64,000 nucleotides of DNA from Spirodela intermedia (GCA_902729315.2 LR746274.1:744001-808000); one strand, 5' to 3'. Positions 1-12,916 are shown, counted from the first letter of the stretch. Numbers and translations: made by a program. Notes: generated from the sequence alone by a model not told the origin.

Positions 1-65
1 AGAAACACTGATATTTCGTAATGAACGGATAAGCATGTCAAATCATTTTTAACACAAGTTATTAC

Positions 66-3000
66 CTTCAATGTTTTCCGCTGCACTAGATGGCCAACAA
101 TGCCCATAAGACGGTCAACCAAATCTTCCTCTTTTACTTTTCCTTGACTTGCCTGCAGACCAAATAAAAGCAGCTGAAGGGAAACCCAGGTTTCATTGCC
201 ATAAGAATTTTGAGGATACAAACTCATTAAAAAATCAGAGCATAGTTTAGAAGAATAAATTCTAGGTAATTTAGAGCTACCAATATAATAATAAAAAATA
301 TACGAGTGTTCCTAGGTGATTATGATTGATAAACCTTTCCAAAGTTGGGGGTGTAGGTTGTATAAGGTACACAGCTTTTTCTTCTCCCTCTATTTTACAC
401 TTATCTTTTACAAGATTGTTATATTTCGTGAATCATGTACTTTTGCCTATCAGAGCAGACACTTGGAACCTAAGGCCTCAGAAATTGTTTTCTGCTGTCT
501 TTTTCTCCAATGTCTGACGACAGGTGATGAACAACAAGAGGATCCATGGAAGACCAGGGAGTTGTGTAATTATTTATGCAGTAACAATGACAAATGTGCC
601 AAGTCCATCCATGGAAACATGGAATAGAAAACTTTGGAGATGTGGCACAATATATTGAGGATGACAGGTAAAACCAGGTTGACAAATAGGGTTATTACAA
701 ATAGGGATCTCTCTCTCTCTCTCTCTCTCGTCTATCAATACAGTAAATAAAAGCAAACCACTTTGTAATCCTTAAATTCGCATGCGATGGGGCTAAAAGC
801 ATCAAATAGGTACACCATTCCGAAGCTGAATGCAGAAAATTTTCAAACTTTACCGCTAATCTAGCAACTTTAGCAAGCTTTTGCTTTACTTCCTGAGGTA
901 ATCTTTTCTTCACTTGCGATGAAGCATCGAAATCCTGAATATCCATATTTGGTGGTCTGCCTGTATGAAGCAAATTAATTGTTAATAATGTGGGGCCACA
1001 AATATTATGGAACCTTACGAGCTTACATGCTGAGACAATCTTCTCCAAGTCACGGATAGCTCGTTCCAGTGTTGTGCCCTTTGGTCTGACTATCCCAGAG
1101 CCCTCCTTCACAAATGAAGATTTCTGTACAATGTCAGAAAGAAAATAAGCATTATGGAATAGATATTGAGTTCATGAATAGTAGAATGATCATGAAAATC
1201 ATATTCAAATTAAATTAGATTATCTGAAAATGAGTTCTCAAATAATTATTCGGAAGGAAAGTGTGGTTCTTACCACTCTTTGCAAAGAATACATATCGCC
1301 AGGAGAGTTCAAGTCAGGTAACATCTCTGAACCATTTTTCTCCATGCGCCGAATTTTGGGGGAGACCTCAATTTCATTTTCCTTAATCAGTCTGGAGTGG
1401 GGCTCAACTTGAAAGTAACTGCCCTTTTCACGAGATGGCAGCAGATTGACTGCACTGAATGATTCACCTGTAGTTCTCAACTTGTTTGCGGGATCACTAA
1501 GTCTAGTCGACCCAGACTGATGATTCAGAACATCCTTATCATCTAAAGAAGATCCCAAGATATTCTTACTTTGTAACTTCACATAAGGCAGACTATCCAC
1601 TTTTATGGTGGGATCAATATTCTTTTTTCTGTACATTCCCACGGATGTGCTCAACTTATTTTTGATGATCTTACCTTCATGACCGTGCTCAGCAAAGGAG
1701 CCCATAATTCTACTGGGACTTGATGGTTTCCTTCCTACCAATGGAGCATTCCTAGCTGCTGCTTTTAAACGCACACTACCCACATTCACAAGTTCGTTCA
1801 TTGTATCTTCACCTTTTGTAGAATCTTTTCTTCTTCTCTTCTTTGGCACCAAGCTAGGTACTGATGAGCTGGGTTCACTACAATGATTAAAAAATAATAA
1901 ATAATGAAATCAGTGTGAATTTCATCAGTTGCTCCCATGTAACATTAAAAATAAGATCGTTGATTACCACAAGAATAAAAGAACCACATGACAAGAAAGC
2001 CTTCCCACTATATTTGAAACATAGAAATAACGAATAGCTTCCCATTTTAGAGCCCAGAGGGAGAAAGAAAGACAGAGATTCAGAGCAATTACATTCGTTC
2101 CAAAGGCCCTCTGTTAACAAAAAATCCATTGTGTTTCGTCGCTTGCTTCTCAACTTCAAAGTATTCATTCTGCATGGATTAAATAGCTTAGAGAGAAGCC
2201 ATGATTATGGCATGAAATATATTTGTACAAGTGCTAGATGGAAACGATTAAATAAATTAACACTGAAGAGAAAAAGAGAAGCAATGATCGTATGAGAATC
2301 TAGAAGGGCCTCCAGACAATGTTTACAGGTTTTCGAACTACGTTTTCTTTGAAAGTAGGCAGTTCTTTTGATGTCAATGTACCTTATTCAAGCTCTATGG
2401 AACCAAGTTAAAGCACAATTTACTCCGTCAGATAATGAATATAAACAAAAGGGGAACGTCTATGTGGCCATTACACTGCCAAATTATCCAATGCTCAGTA
2501 GAACATTATTTTTTTTGTTTGAGATAAAAAATTTAGAAATACTCCATGAGACGGTTGTGAACATTAAACGCAACATATCAATGCATCAGGAAGTACAAAC
2601 CAGTTCTGAATCATCTATAAAAGAATCCTCGGTATCGTATTGATCATCATCAGGAACATCATCGACTTCTTCTTCATCACTGCTCTCCTTACCCTGAACA
2701 CAAGATAAAGGATTCGAGTCAAAACAGAAATTCGAGTTGATCTGAAGAAACTTCAAGTTAATAAACAGAGAATAAATTATAATATTGAGAGTTTATATAA
2801 TTCACGGTAAAAATTCAGACCAAGAACCAAAAATAATGTCCCAAACCATGTAAAGGCGTTCGATCTTCTCAATAACTGCACTAAAACGATTTGGAGCAGG
2901 CTGAGCATCCTTCTGTTCACCTTCCATTGGGTGAGCCTATAGCGAAAAAAAGTAAAAATATTTAAATCCGGGGCGGTTAAGCAGAATAATTTAACTGATG

Positions 3001-4951
3001 CACACATCAATGATGAAAAGACAAGGGATGGAGAGTTAACCGAAGTTTTCCTCAGCAAAAAGCCATAAACATAGATTCCAATGGAAACGTGCAAACAAAC
3101 TCGAAAATAAGTAAATCAAAGCAGAAGAGAAAGAAAAATCGTAGGAATACTAAAGATAGCCACTGCCAAAGATCCACACTGAAGAAGAACCTCTCCTAAT
3201 ACAGACCTGCCGAGATATTTAAAGACTAGTCTTACTAATGAGGAGCTACTGAGATGGCCAGAGTAAACTCCATTCAAAACGAGCTCCACCAACATATCCA
3301 AGGGCTAACCATCAAGATGGAAAATAAGATAAAAAAAGAAAACCTTGCTAAACAGGAGCTTAGATGCAGACCCAGCTGAAATGGTGAAACCAAGCTAAAT
3401 AAGGCAACCCAATGACCAAATTTTTTAGTAGCCAGAGGCACATCCAATGAGATATCCAAATTAATCTGAGAATAAAGAATGGCTTAGAAATCACTAAAGT
3501 GCGCGAAAGCTAACAATAATTGCCATCCGCCAACTTGAATTGTCCACTTTCAGTGTCATGCAAAACTACTAGCTATGAACATGACATTATTTCTACTGCT
3601 GTCATTACATGAGAAACACCACTCACTGATATTGTCACCTTCCTCTAGACACAATTGTCGCCTGGGACCAGTAAGACTCATTAAAGCATGGCCAACAATA
3701 CCCATCAACCTTACTACATATCAATGTTGAAAAACATAGCCACAGCTTTCTATTGTAGCCACCACCACCTATTGATCCTGCCACTAAAGAGTTTGAAATG
3801 CGACTGTTGTTTTCCACCACAAAGGAAATTATGATCATATGGCCACTACTACCCATCACCACAGTGACCCACTACAATGACCATACGACCTTGTTATATT
3901 CTAAACGATGAAATGGATTTTCTTAAAATGCCATACTCTTTTATCTATGAAATACTCATCACATCTTAATGTTTAAATATATCTAAACCTCATTTTACAG
4001 GCCATAGTTATACGAAAAAAAACTCGTCCCCAAAACACTTGTATCAAGCCCATGGATTAGAACAATTTCCTTGAAATAAGTCTTGTTTAATGTGACCAAC
4101 AGCACTTCACAGTCAAGCCTGACGGGCTTTACCAGGGAGCCAGTGACTGGTAGTTTTTCTCATTAGCTTCTACGGGGACTATTAGCAATCTTCTATGCAC
4201 AATTCGAGAAAGAGAAGCGAAGGCCTCACAGGAGTTAGAGATGAAATCTTCATTGAGATTCAATTGCGCACGATTCAATTTTGGGCCACAAATGTATTGA
4301 ACTTCATGAAACCTGTAATCGTAACATAATTTGAGGAGGACCTGAAGCCTACATTATGCTCGGCCATGGTTCCATCATTTTTATAGCTGGCGAGATACTT
4401 GCAAACAGAATGAGAGTCCGATGACTGGTAAAGGACGTGAGAAGTTGCAGAACGCATCGATAATGACCGACTCGGAAAGATGACAGAGTTTGTTTGTTTC
4501 GCCCAGATAAATGCAATAAAGGGAGAAAAGATTGTGTGATAAGCATGGAAGAGAAAACTACGCAACCTACCTAGGTAAGCAATGCGACAGAATCAACGGG
4601 TGGGAGGTCATGCAACGATAATGGAAACTGCAATTAAAATGTCAATTTTCAGCGAATTCATTTTGTTGCTCTAGGACATACCGCAGCAGGCGGAGCTATT
4701 CTGGACTCGAGAGCCGGATGTGCGCCGGACGGTGCTGCAGGTTCTCCGTTCGACTTGTTTGTTTCCCTAACGAGCCTCTTCCAGGATACAATGGTTGTCT
4801 GCCCATATCTCAGCTCCACCGTAAACCTCCGTCGATGGCTCGTCGATGCGGGGGCATGGGAGGAAGAAGAGGCAATGGGCGGGGCCGCGGAGGAGGGAAA
4901 CGATGAAGACACTCTGCCAGAGATTGACCCGCCCCCTTTCTCCTCGTCCAT
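66..4951 (-). CDS. UBN: Ubinuclein (UBN1/UBN2-like) HIRA-complex subunit, 3' part missing
   Basis: Plant ubinucleins bind the HIRA histone chaperone in the nucleus, which deposits histone H3.3 independently of replication. Eight coding exons can be joined in frame on the minus strand: 4951-4682, 2936-2847, 2693-2601, 2169-2093, 1877-1274, 1123-1027, 960-854 and 152-66. The gene continues past the left edge. Seen: an N-terminal FTVEL...TTIVSWKRLV block (about residues 42-62) as in plant ubinucleins; NRFSAVIEKIERLYM followed by an acidic stretch and QYDTEDSFIDDSEL, the HRD motif that contacts HIRA; then NEYFEVEK...GFFVNRGPLER. A basic linker (PKKRRRKD) follows, and then the ubinuclein middle domain (TTLERAIRDLEKIV, RLPQEVKQKLAKVARLA, DRLMGIVGHLV). 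The ATG at 4951 is the first in this reading frame ahead of the conserved block. Intron 1 (1.7 kb) holds no recognisable gene. The family is secure; UBN1 versus UBN2 cannot be decided. The C-terminus is outside the window. Confidence 0.93.
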
Positions 4952-6697
4952 CCTCTCTTCACACGGAGGCGGACGAGGAACCGGTAAAACAACGGAGCGA
5001 CAGAACTGAAAGAACTTTCTCCCTAGGGTATCGCAATTCCCCGCAGACCTTTTCTACGACGCAAGACCCTTCGCCTCCTCGAAGGAGGCATCCGAACCAG
5101 GAGCAGGACGAGAAGCGGCCACCGAGATCTGCTGCCCCAAGGAAGGTGGGAATCGAGCTCTGCCTTCTCCTCTTTCCTTCCCCCGCGCGGGACTCGAGAC
5201 TCCACTGACCTGAATCACGAGTTCTCCGTCCCTCTCCCCCCCGCTCCTCCTACCGTACTTTCTCTCTCTCTCTATCTCCTCTCTCTCTTACCGCCGATCG
5301 AACCGCCCAGTAATGTCTTGTGATAATGTCTTGGAGGCGCTCAACAGCCTTCTGGGAATACATTCTTCTGGGCCATTATACAAAGATTCGTCGGGCGAAA
5401 TAACTTCCAAGGCCGATTCGGAATCGTCAACGCTTCCCGCGGTCCTGGGGTGGTAGGCCGCGGCGAATAGTCAGCGCTAGTATATAAACGGTCCAGACAG
5501 TAATAGGCCCATTATCTGACCAGTCGTCTCTTCCGACCTTGGGCCGGCTCTCGCCCTACTCTTGGGTGGTGGAACTTTTGGGCTTTTAGTTGCATGATAA
5601 GGAACTTACCCAGCCCGAGAGGGCTCATTCGTGTATTTAGGCCCAACAATCAGGATTCGGCCCATTGGCAATTATTCTTTGACTATAACCTCGTATAGCT
5701 TTAATGGGCCGGCCGTGAGCAGGATTACTGCGCGCCTCGCACTCCCCAGTGCCATGGCTGTTGATGGGCCGAGATTTCTGAATGGGGACCACGAAACCCT
5801 CTCCCCTCCTCTCTCTCTCTCTCTCACTCACTCACTCACTCTCTATTTCTCGCTCCACAGATATTTATTTATTTATTTACATAATAAATACAGCAGTAGA
5901 GGGCTGGCCTTGGGTGAAATCTGGGCCCATGTTTGGGCCGAGGCCTTTTGTCTGTATTCGGGGTAAAATATGAGCCATGGAGAAAGATATTTGGCAGAAA
6001 GCAGAGGCGTGGCCCCTGCCAAAAGCCGTTGACTCCACTGGATCTTATCCGGTCCACTTCTCACCCTGGGACGTGCTCGACCCGCCAGTATTTCTTCTGG
6101 TCCACGACAAATCTACCAGTAATATTTATACATTATAAGTTTTATTCATTGAAAATAAGTCCCATGTTTATTAAATAAAATATTTTTCGAAGGTTAAAAC
6201 ATAAAATTTTGACTGATTATTATTATTATTATTATATTGTGTAAGATTTTTTAAATTTTCACGACGGCGTTATTGGCCTCCACACGAACACGGAGAGAAG
6301 AGGCCGATGAGGTCGCTACCGACTGGCGTGTTCCGCCGGCGTGCTCCTTTTTCTTCGTGGACTGGACGGGATCGGCGGAGGTCGTCGCTGCGGAAATTCT
6401 TCGAGTTTTTGTTCCAATCCATCAGTCCAGAGCAGTCGAACGGCCGCCAACGTTTTCCGCAGCATTTGTACTGCAATTTTCTTTTCCGGTCGCGTAGTTG
6501 GAATTTGCCGATGGAGAGTAGAAGAGCAAGATGCTGTCGGCATCTTTCTGCGGGTTGTCTCTAGCTTGGGGGTTGCTCCGGGAGATCGGAGGGGGAGCGG
6601 GATGGTTTTGATTCCCAGGAATCGCGTTCTTATGGCGAGATAGGGCGCTGTTTTTCGCACCACGCGGATGCTTCCATGGTTTTTGTGACACTCTCCA
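4952..6697. promoter_or_regulatory. Divergent intergenic region between ubinuclein and NADK2
   Basis: This 1.75-kb interval separates two head-to-head genes, so it should hold both promoters. It carries short CT tracts near 5262-5288 and 5810-5845, and a dense cluster of TGGGCC/GGCCCA hexamers at 5516-5939 (listed separately). A TATATAAA lies at 5481-5488, more than 1 kb from the NADK2 ATG, so its use is doubtful. The 6.1-6.25 kb part is AT-rich with a short ATT repeat. No coding gene is supported here: the short ORFs on both strands have no recognisable domain. Confidence 0.6.
5516..5939. promoter_or_regulatory. Cluster of nine TGGGCC/GGCCCA (site II-like) motifs
   Basis: The hexamer TGGGCC or its complement occurs at 5516, 5540, 5640, 5659, 5705, 5765, 5922, 5924 (overlapping, as GGGCCC) and 5934. 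TGGGCC is the site II core bound by TCP factors in promoters of growth, DNA-repair and organelle-biogenesis genes. The clustering is seen; binding is inferred. Similar clusters sit upstream of ASHH2 and in other intergenic parts of this window. Confidence 0.55.
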
Positions 6698-9600
6698 ATG
6701 ACGCTCGAGATGAGTAGGGTCGCCTCTGGATTGGGAGCAAGCGTGCCTCTGGGATTGTGTTTCCTTTATGGAGGGAAGAAGTTCGACCTCAGTTGGGATG
6801 CTCGCCGTTGTTACGTCAACAAGGAGGCGAGGCGGAGGCGGAGAGGGCGAGGCGGTGGGAGTAACGCTCCTAGGATCGTCGCTGCTCGTGCCAGCCTCTC
6901 CAGTTTCTTCTCGACCCAATTTAGATTCGACTCTCAGGTCCTTTTTTAGATCATACAGTCCCTTTCCACACTGTTCTATCTCGTCGGCTTGTTCGTCAGT
7001 TGGATAGCGCTTGGATCCAAAGTAATTCCTTTGTTAATTAAATGCTTCAATTAGCATTGCACTGATCACGAGAGAAAACAATATGAACATTTCTTCATTT
7101 TTCACATAGATATCACTCAAGTTGGTTGTTTATCAAGTGGCATTCTTCATATTCCAAAGGCAACTCGTTTTAGTTATCTTGCTGATCACACAGTTTTTCA
7201 TTTTCCTCTTTTACTGCATTTAGTACTATCCCTGCTCTAAACTTAACATACTCCCAAGCGATAAGCTATCGCATGGAGCTCTGATTCAGGATGCTGCTTC
7301 GTCTAGTTATTTGAAGATTTGAAAATTGGAACAATTACAGTACACATCCATCAAGAATGATAACACAATCAATTTATTATCATAAAATGTGTTTCGTAAA
7401 TTAAAGTTTGTCTTTCCCAGGAAATTTTACTTGTAAATAATGGAATAGCTATTCGAAATTGACACTCGATATCTGGTTGGAGTTGTAGACTTTTCAGACA
7501 CAAGATTTGTCTCAACAGCTAAGGATTGGCCCTATTCCTGGCGATATTGCTGAAGTTGAGGCGTACTGTAGAATTTTCAGAGCTTCAGAGCAGCTTCACG
7601 GCGCTATAATGGAGAGTTTATGCAATCCAGAGACAGGAGAATGTAAAATATCGTATAACATACCCTCTGAAGAGCTGCCATCGGTGGAGGAGAAAATAGT
7701 TGCAGTGCTTGGTTGTATGGTTGTTCTACTAAACCGAGTTCGAGAAGAAGTGTTGTCTGGGAGATCGTCTCTTAGTAGTTCTTTCCGCGTGAAAGATGTC
7801 AATACCTTAGATGGTAGAGTTCCACCACTTGCTGTATTCAGGGGTGAGATGAAAAGGTTCTGCGAGAGTTTGCATCTTGCTCTTGCAAATTACTTTACGC
7901 CATTTGACGACCGAAGTTCCAATATCTGGAGAAAATTGCAGAGGTTAAAGAATGTGTGTTATGATGCTGGCTTTTCACGCATTGAAAGTTACCCTTGTCA
8001 AACAATGTTTGCAAACTGGAACCCTGTTTATCTCTCAACAGCAATAGAAGGCACGACATCAGAAAATCGTGAAGTGGCGTTTTGGAAAGGTGGCCAGGTG
8101 ACAGATGAAGCTTTACGCTGGCTTATGGAAAATGGTTTTAAAACTATTGTTGATCTCAGGGTTGAATATGTGAACGATAAATACTATCAGCTTGCCATTG
8201 ACAGTGCTATATCTTGTGGAAAAATACATGTTGTACACATGCCAGTTGAAGTTGGAACTGCTCCTTCAATGGAACAGATTGAGCAGTTTGCATCTCTGGT
8301 CTCGGACTCCACCAAGCGACCTCTCTATCTCCATAGTCAAGAGGGAATTGGCAGAACTTCTGCAATGGTTTCAAGATGGCGGCAATATACTACACGCTCT
8401 GGCTCACAGTTGACAAATGGCAATAGTCCACCAGGTGATAAAAATAATCAATTGCCCGAGGATTTAGACAATCCTCGTAAGTTTCATGGAATGAATGGAA
8501 AAGGAGGCAACGGGGCTATTCTTCAGGATCATCAAAATGAAGGAAAGGTCCATAGGAACAGTGTCAGTGTGGATGAGGCAGATCCTCAGTTTTCTTTTTC
8601 TATGGATATTGATCCACTTAAATGTCAGGTTCCTAACTTTGATGTTTTTTCTCGGAAAGCAATGATGCAGTTCCTCAAGGATCGAAAGGTCTCTCCCCGC
8701 TCATATATTAATAAGCAAATAAAAAGATTCGATGTTTCAGCACAGTCAGGTTATCAACAGACAGTTTCAAATCAGGTGAGTGAAACTCCTTCAGAGATTC
8801 AGCCACCATCCTCATTGGAGATCGAAAATTCAAATGGAAAACTCCCAGAAAAAGATTTCCGTCCTAGGATGAATGGTGAAAATGATGCTGTTGGTGACAA
8901 ATCCTTTAGAAATGAAAATACTGTTTCGTCTGGTTCAAATGTGAACGGTTTTCGTGTAGGAGAAAGTCGTATCATCACAGAGCCCAAAAATACCATTAAG
9001 AACGAAAACTTGAACAAGCAAGTGTCATCTACTGCTATCGGAGAAAAAAGAGGGGATTATGGTCGTCCTGAGGGTGGTTCAGAGGTTGTTGATGGGAATA
9101 TGTGTGCATCTGCAACGGGTGTTGTAAGAATTCAATCAAGGAGGAAAGCTGAAATGTTTTTAGTTCGGACAGATGGATTTTCTTGCACCAGAGAGAAGGT
9201 ACAGGAGACTTCCTTGGCTTTCACGCACCCCAGCACCCAGCAGCAGATGCTCATGTGGAAATCAACACCAAAGACAGTATTATTATTGAAAAAGTATGGT
9301 AAGGAACTCATGGAAGAAGCCAAACAGGTATATATACATACTCTGTCCTCTCATCAATGGAATTCCCTGGCATTCATCCAGATTTTTCGTTATGCATATC
9401 TTTAACTAATGTGAATATCAGCTCCAGCTTGAAAAAAACCTAGACGAGATTTGGGTTTTGGAGCTAATTTTTTGGTTTCAAGATTTACAGTCAATTTATA
9501 CGACAATGATCTGATGTGCTGAACTTATTATCTAGGTGGCATCGTTCTTGTATCATCAAGGGAGGATGAATGTCGTGGTAGAGCCGGATGTCCATGATGC

Positions 9601-11391
9601 TTTTGCGAGGATACCGGGTTTTGGATTTATACAAACTTTCTATAGTCAAGATACCAGGTACTAATTAGTCTTCGGTCTTAAAGATTACTGTCGAATAATG
9701 TTGAAGATATGCATCTTGGAGGCTCACTCTCAATTTCCTTTTACACAATACAGTGACCTCCATGAGAGAGTTGACTTTGTTACCTGTTTGGGGGGAGATG
9801 GCGTTATCTTGCATGCATCTAACTTGTTCAGAGGCGCAGTTCCACCCGTGGTCTCTTTTAACCTCGGATCCCTTGGATTTCTCACATCTCATGCTGTATG
9901 CTTCTTATCTCCACCTTTTTTATGTCTTTTTGTATTTTATTCACTTCCCCGCAGTGTTGACTTTCTTAATTTGTCCTGTAGTTCGACGACTTCAGAGAAG
10001 ATCTGAGTGCAGTTATCCATGGAAATAATACCCTGGACGGAGTTTATATAACGCTTCGAATGCGTCTAAGGTGTGAAATCTTTCGAAATGGAAAAGCAGT
10101 TCCCGGAAAAATATTTGATGTTCTAAACGAAATCGTCGTGGATCGTGGTTCCAATCCATACCTCTCCAAGATCGAATGCTACGAACATAACCGTCTCATT
10201 ACCAAAGTAAGATGAATGCCCACCTGCTTTTTGGCTGTGTACTATTTTCCGTATTTTCTTCATGATCAGATTCTGCTTTGTGTTCTTCATGCTTCTGGCC
10301 GGTCGATTCCTCTGGATGCTATCCTAATCTTGTCTCTCTATCATTTCAGACACTTTTTACTCTAAGCCATAAAAAAATAAAATACACGAGCTATTAAAAC
10401 CTTGAATTTTCCCGTTTATGCTTGAGAACCACTTTTCTCAACCGACTAAATTTCTCCGATCTCAGGTACAAGGTGACGGCGTTATTATAGCTACACCTAC
10501 AGGAAGCACCGCCTACTCCACATCTGCTGGGGGCTCCATGGTACACAAGTCAATTTTCCATTAATGTCGATGCATTCCTGGAGAAATTCTCTTGGATCTG
10601 AAATGCTCTCCTGGAATCATAAAGCCCATCTACCTTTTTCTATTTTAGTTGATTTTTGCATCAGAAATGTTCTCCTGTGATCATACAGCCCATCTACCTT
10701 TTCTATTTTAGCTGATTTTTGCATCAAAAATGTGTGAGAATATTCTGGAGAACTCACCTCCAAGGTAGCTCGTAGCATGAAGGCCGAGGTAGAAAAATAA
10801 AACATTACTGAGAAAAATGTAGCTCAGAAGCGAACGCATGTAGTTGATTAAGTAGGAAAGAAACATCTGAAGTGATCCGTGTTTACAGGATAATTGCCCG
10901 ATATGGTATTGATATTTTTATATTAAAATATCTCTATTCATTTATGATGAATTCGTTGTAAATTATGTAGGTTCACCCGAATGTTCCCTGCATATTATTC
11001 ACTCCGATCTGCCCACACTCCTTGTCATTCAGACCCGTGATTCTTCCTGATTCGGCCCAGCTTGAGCTAAAGGTTAGGCGCTTTCCCCCTCTCTCTCTCT
11101 CTCTCTCTCTCTCGCTCTCTCTCTGGGTATATACTTGCTGTTGTATCGTCACCAATAATCACGCTTTTGATGTGCGAGATGGAACAGATTCCGGCGGACG
11201 CGCGGAGCAACGCGTGGGTGTCATTTGACGGGAAGAGGAGGCAACAGCTCTCCAGAGGGGACTCCGTCCGCATATGCATGAGCCAGCACCCGCTCCCAAC
11301 GGTCAACAAGTCCGACCAGACCGGCGACTGGTTCCACAGCCTCATCCGCTGCCTCAATTGGAACGAGCGTATGGACCAGAAGGCCCTCTGA
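6698..11391 (+). CDS. NADK2: NAD kinase, chloroplast NADK2 type
   Basis: Phosphorylates NAD+ to NADP+ with ATP, supplying the chloroplast pool used by photosynthesis. Eight exons join in frame: 6698-6937, 7498-9327, 9536-9657, 9754-9895, 9982-10206, 10466-10540, 10971-11072 and 11188-11391, giving 979 residues, close to the about 985 of Arabidopsis NADK2. Exon 1 (80 residues) is Arg/Ser-rich and fits a plastid transit peptide. The long N-terminal region begins with [19 protein letters not shown] and contains a phosphatase-like fold with the loop HSQEGIGRT (residues 359-367), where the catalytic Cys of an HCx5R loop is Ser. A variable Ser/Asn-rich linker follows, then the kinase domain with GGDG (744-747), LNEIVVDRG (826-834) and TPTGSTAYS (863-871), ending [10 protein letters not shown]. 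It is divergent from ubinuclein. The intron-7 acceptor follows a CT microsatellite. Identification is very secure. Confidence 0.96.
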
Positions 11392-11889
11392 TCTCCTCCC
11401 TCCTCATCTGCTTCTTCTTCTTCTTCTTCTTCACTGCTGTGCAGGGTCTGTCCGGTAAGACCCAACCCCACTGCGGTTCGACTTGAAGCTTCGTCAGCGG
11501 TTTGACTTCTGGTTTTATCTTCGATCCATTGATGTGTACAGAATTCTGCCCAAAATCTTGTAGAAATGGTCCTCTTTGATTCTGTATGCACGGTTCTTTA
11601 CATCGGAAAATTTAATGATCACAACCCCTTCTTTCTCTTTCAGACAAATTCGGGGAGATGCTTCCGTGTCTGAGTATGGGCGTTGGCGGGCCCGGCCCGC
11701 CAAACCCAGCTCGGGCCCCGGCATCTTCCAAGCCCTGAAAGCAGAGAGAGAGAGAGAGAGGCATGAAATATGGGATCTGGGCTTGCACAATTCGGTTTGA
11801 TGGTCAAACCAGCAAGAATCGAGGGGTTGGGTTTCTTCTCTTCGGTTTTTACTGAATCTGGGTTGACAATTTTTCTTATATTTTTTATA

Positions 11890-12510
11890 TAATTAATCTA
11901 CTAAAAATGTCAGTCGTGATTTTTCTTTCAGTGGGTTTACTTGTTTCTTTATAAATTTCGAAAGCTTTGGGAATCGATTAGATAATATAGATTCTAAGTT
12001 GGGCCCAGTAGGGCCGAGTTTCTTTTATTCGACTATATTTTATTTAAAAATAATTTATTTATTATATTAAAAATATCAGTCGTTAATTTAATCTCAGTGA
12101 TATTACTTTTTTTTTTGTATACAATTCGAATGCTTTGGGAATCGGTTAAATAATGAAGATTCTAAGTTGGGCCAGGTAGACCCGACTTTATTTTATTTGA
12201 CTGTCTTGTTCTTCTTCTTTTTTTATATTAAAAATATCAGGCGTGATTTCTCTTTCAGTAGGTTTACTTATTTCTTCGCATAATTCGAAAGCTTTGGGAA
12301 TCGGTTAAATAATAAAGATTATAAGTTCGGTTCGGTAGGCCCAAGTTTCTTTTATTTGACTATCTTTTTAAATTTTAAAATATATTTATATTACTAAAAT
12401 ATTAGTCATGATTTTTCTTTCTATGAGGTTACTTTTTCCTCGTAGGATTCGAAAGCTCGGGGTATCGGTCAAATAACGCGGATTCTAAGTTGGGCCCGGT
12501 GGGCCCGCAG
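11890..12510. repeat. Four diverged tandem copies of a ~160-168-bp unit
   Basis: The segment built on TCGAAAGCTTTGGGAATCG, followed by a TTCTAAGTTGGGCC-like box and an AT-rich TTTTATTTGACTAT stretch, recurs four times. The GCTTTGGG landmark, or its variant GCTCGGGG, lies at 11964, 12132, 12291 and 12455, so the spacing is 168, 159 and 164 bp. Copies differ by many substitutions and small indels, so the array is old. Each copy carries a GGGCC- or GGCCC-like box. Confidence 0.8.
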
Positions 12511-12726
12511 CGGGGGCGGATTTATGTCCATTTTACTCGAACCCCCCCAAAAGTAGTCAATCTCAAAAACAGCCTCTAAACTAGACAAACGGGCCATCTC
12601 GCCAAATGGCGGACACAACCGTTAAAATGCGGTCAAGTTACCGCAATTATTGATTTGGCTCGGCTACTTTAGAGACGTTGACAGTGACGAAGCCAGCCAG
12701 GACAAAGGAGTTCTTCAAACTGATCT

Positions 12727-12736
12727 TCTCTCTCTC

Positions 12737-12768
<32 letters not shown>

Positions 12769-12860
12769 GATTATTTCCTCTCTCTTACTATATTTATCTT
12801 TTTATCCACGGTATGTGGGTTTTATCTACCAAAAATAGCACAACCTCGTTGAGGGTATTG

Positions 12861-12913
<53 letters not shown>
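12727..12913. repeat. Facing (CT)n and (GA)n tracts
   Basis: A CT tract at 12727-12768 (interrupted once by CGCTCT) is followed about 90 bp later by a GA tract at 12860-12913 (GAGAGAAA-type start, then pure GA). The two are complementary, so a single strand could fold back into a long hairpin. It lies about 0.3-0.5 kb upstream of the probable ASHH2 transcription start. Confidence 0.8.

Positions 12914-12916
<3 letters not shown>

Noticed and set aside
3300-4650. Short ORFs within ubinuclein intron 1
   Set aside because: Exons 1 and 2 join in frame across this interval and give the conserved family sequence; the ORFs show no motif.
5481-5488. TATATAAA as the NADK2 TATA box
   Set aside because: It lies about 1.2 kb before the ATG with no supporting leader structure; could be chance.
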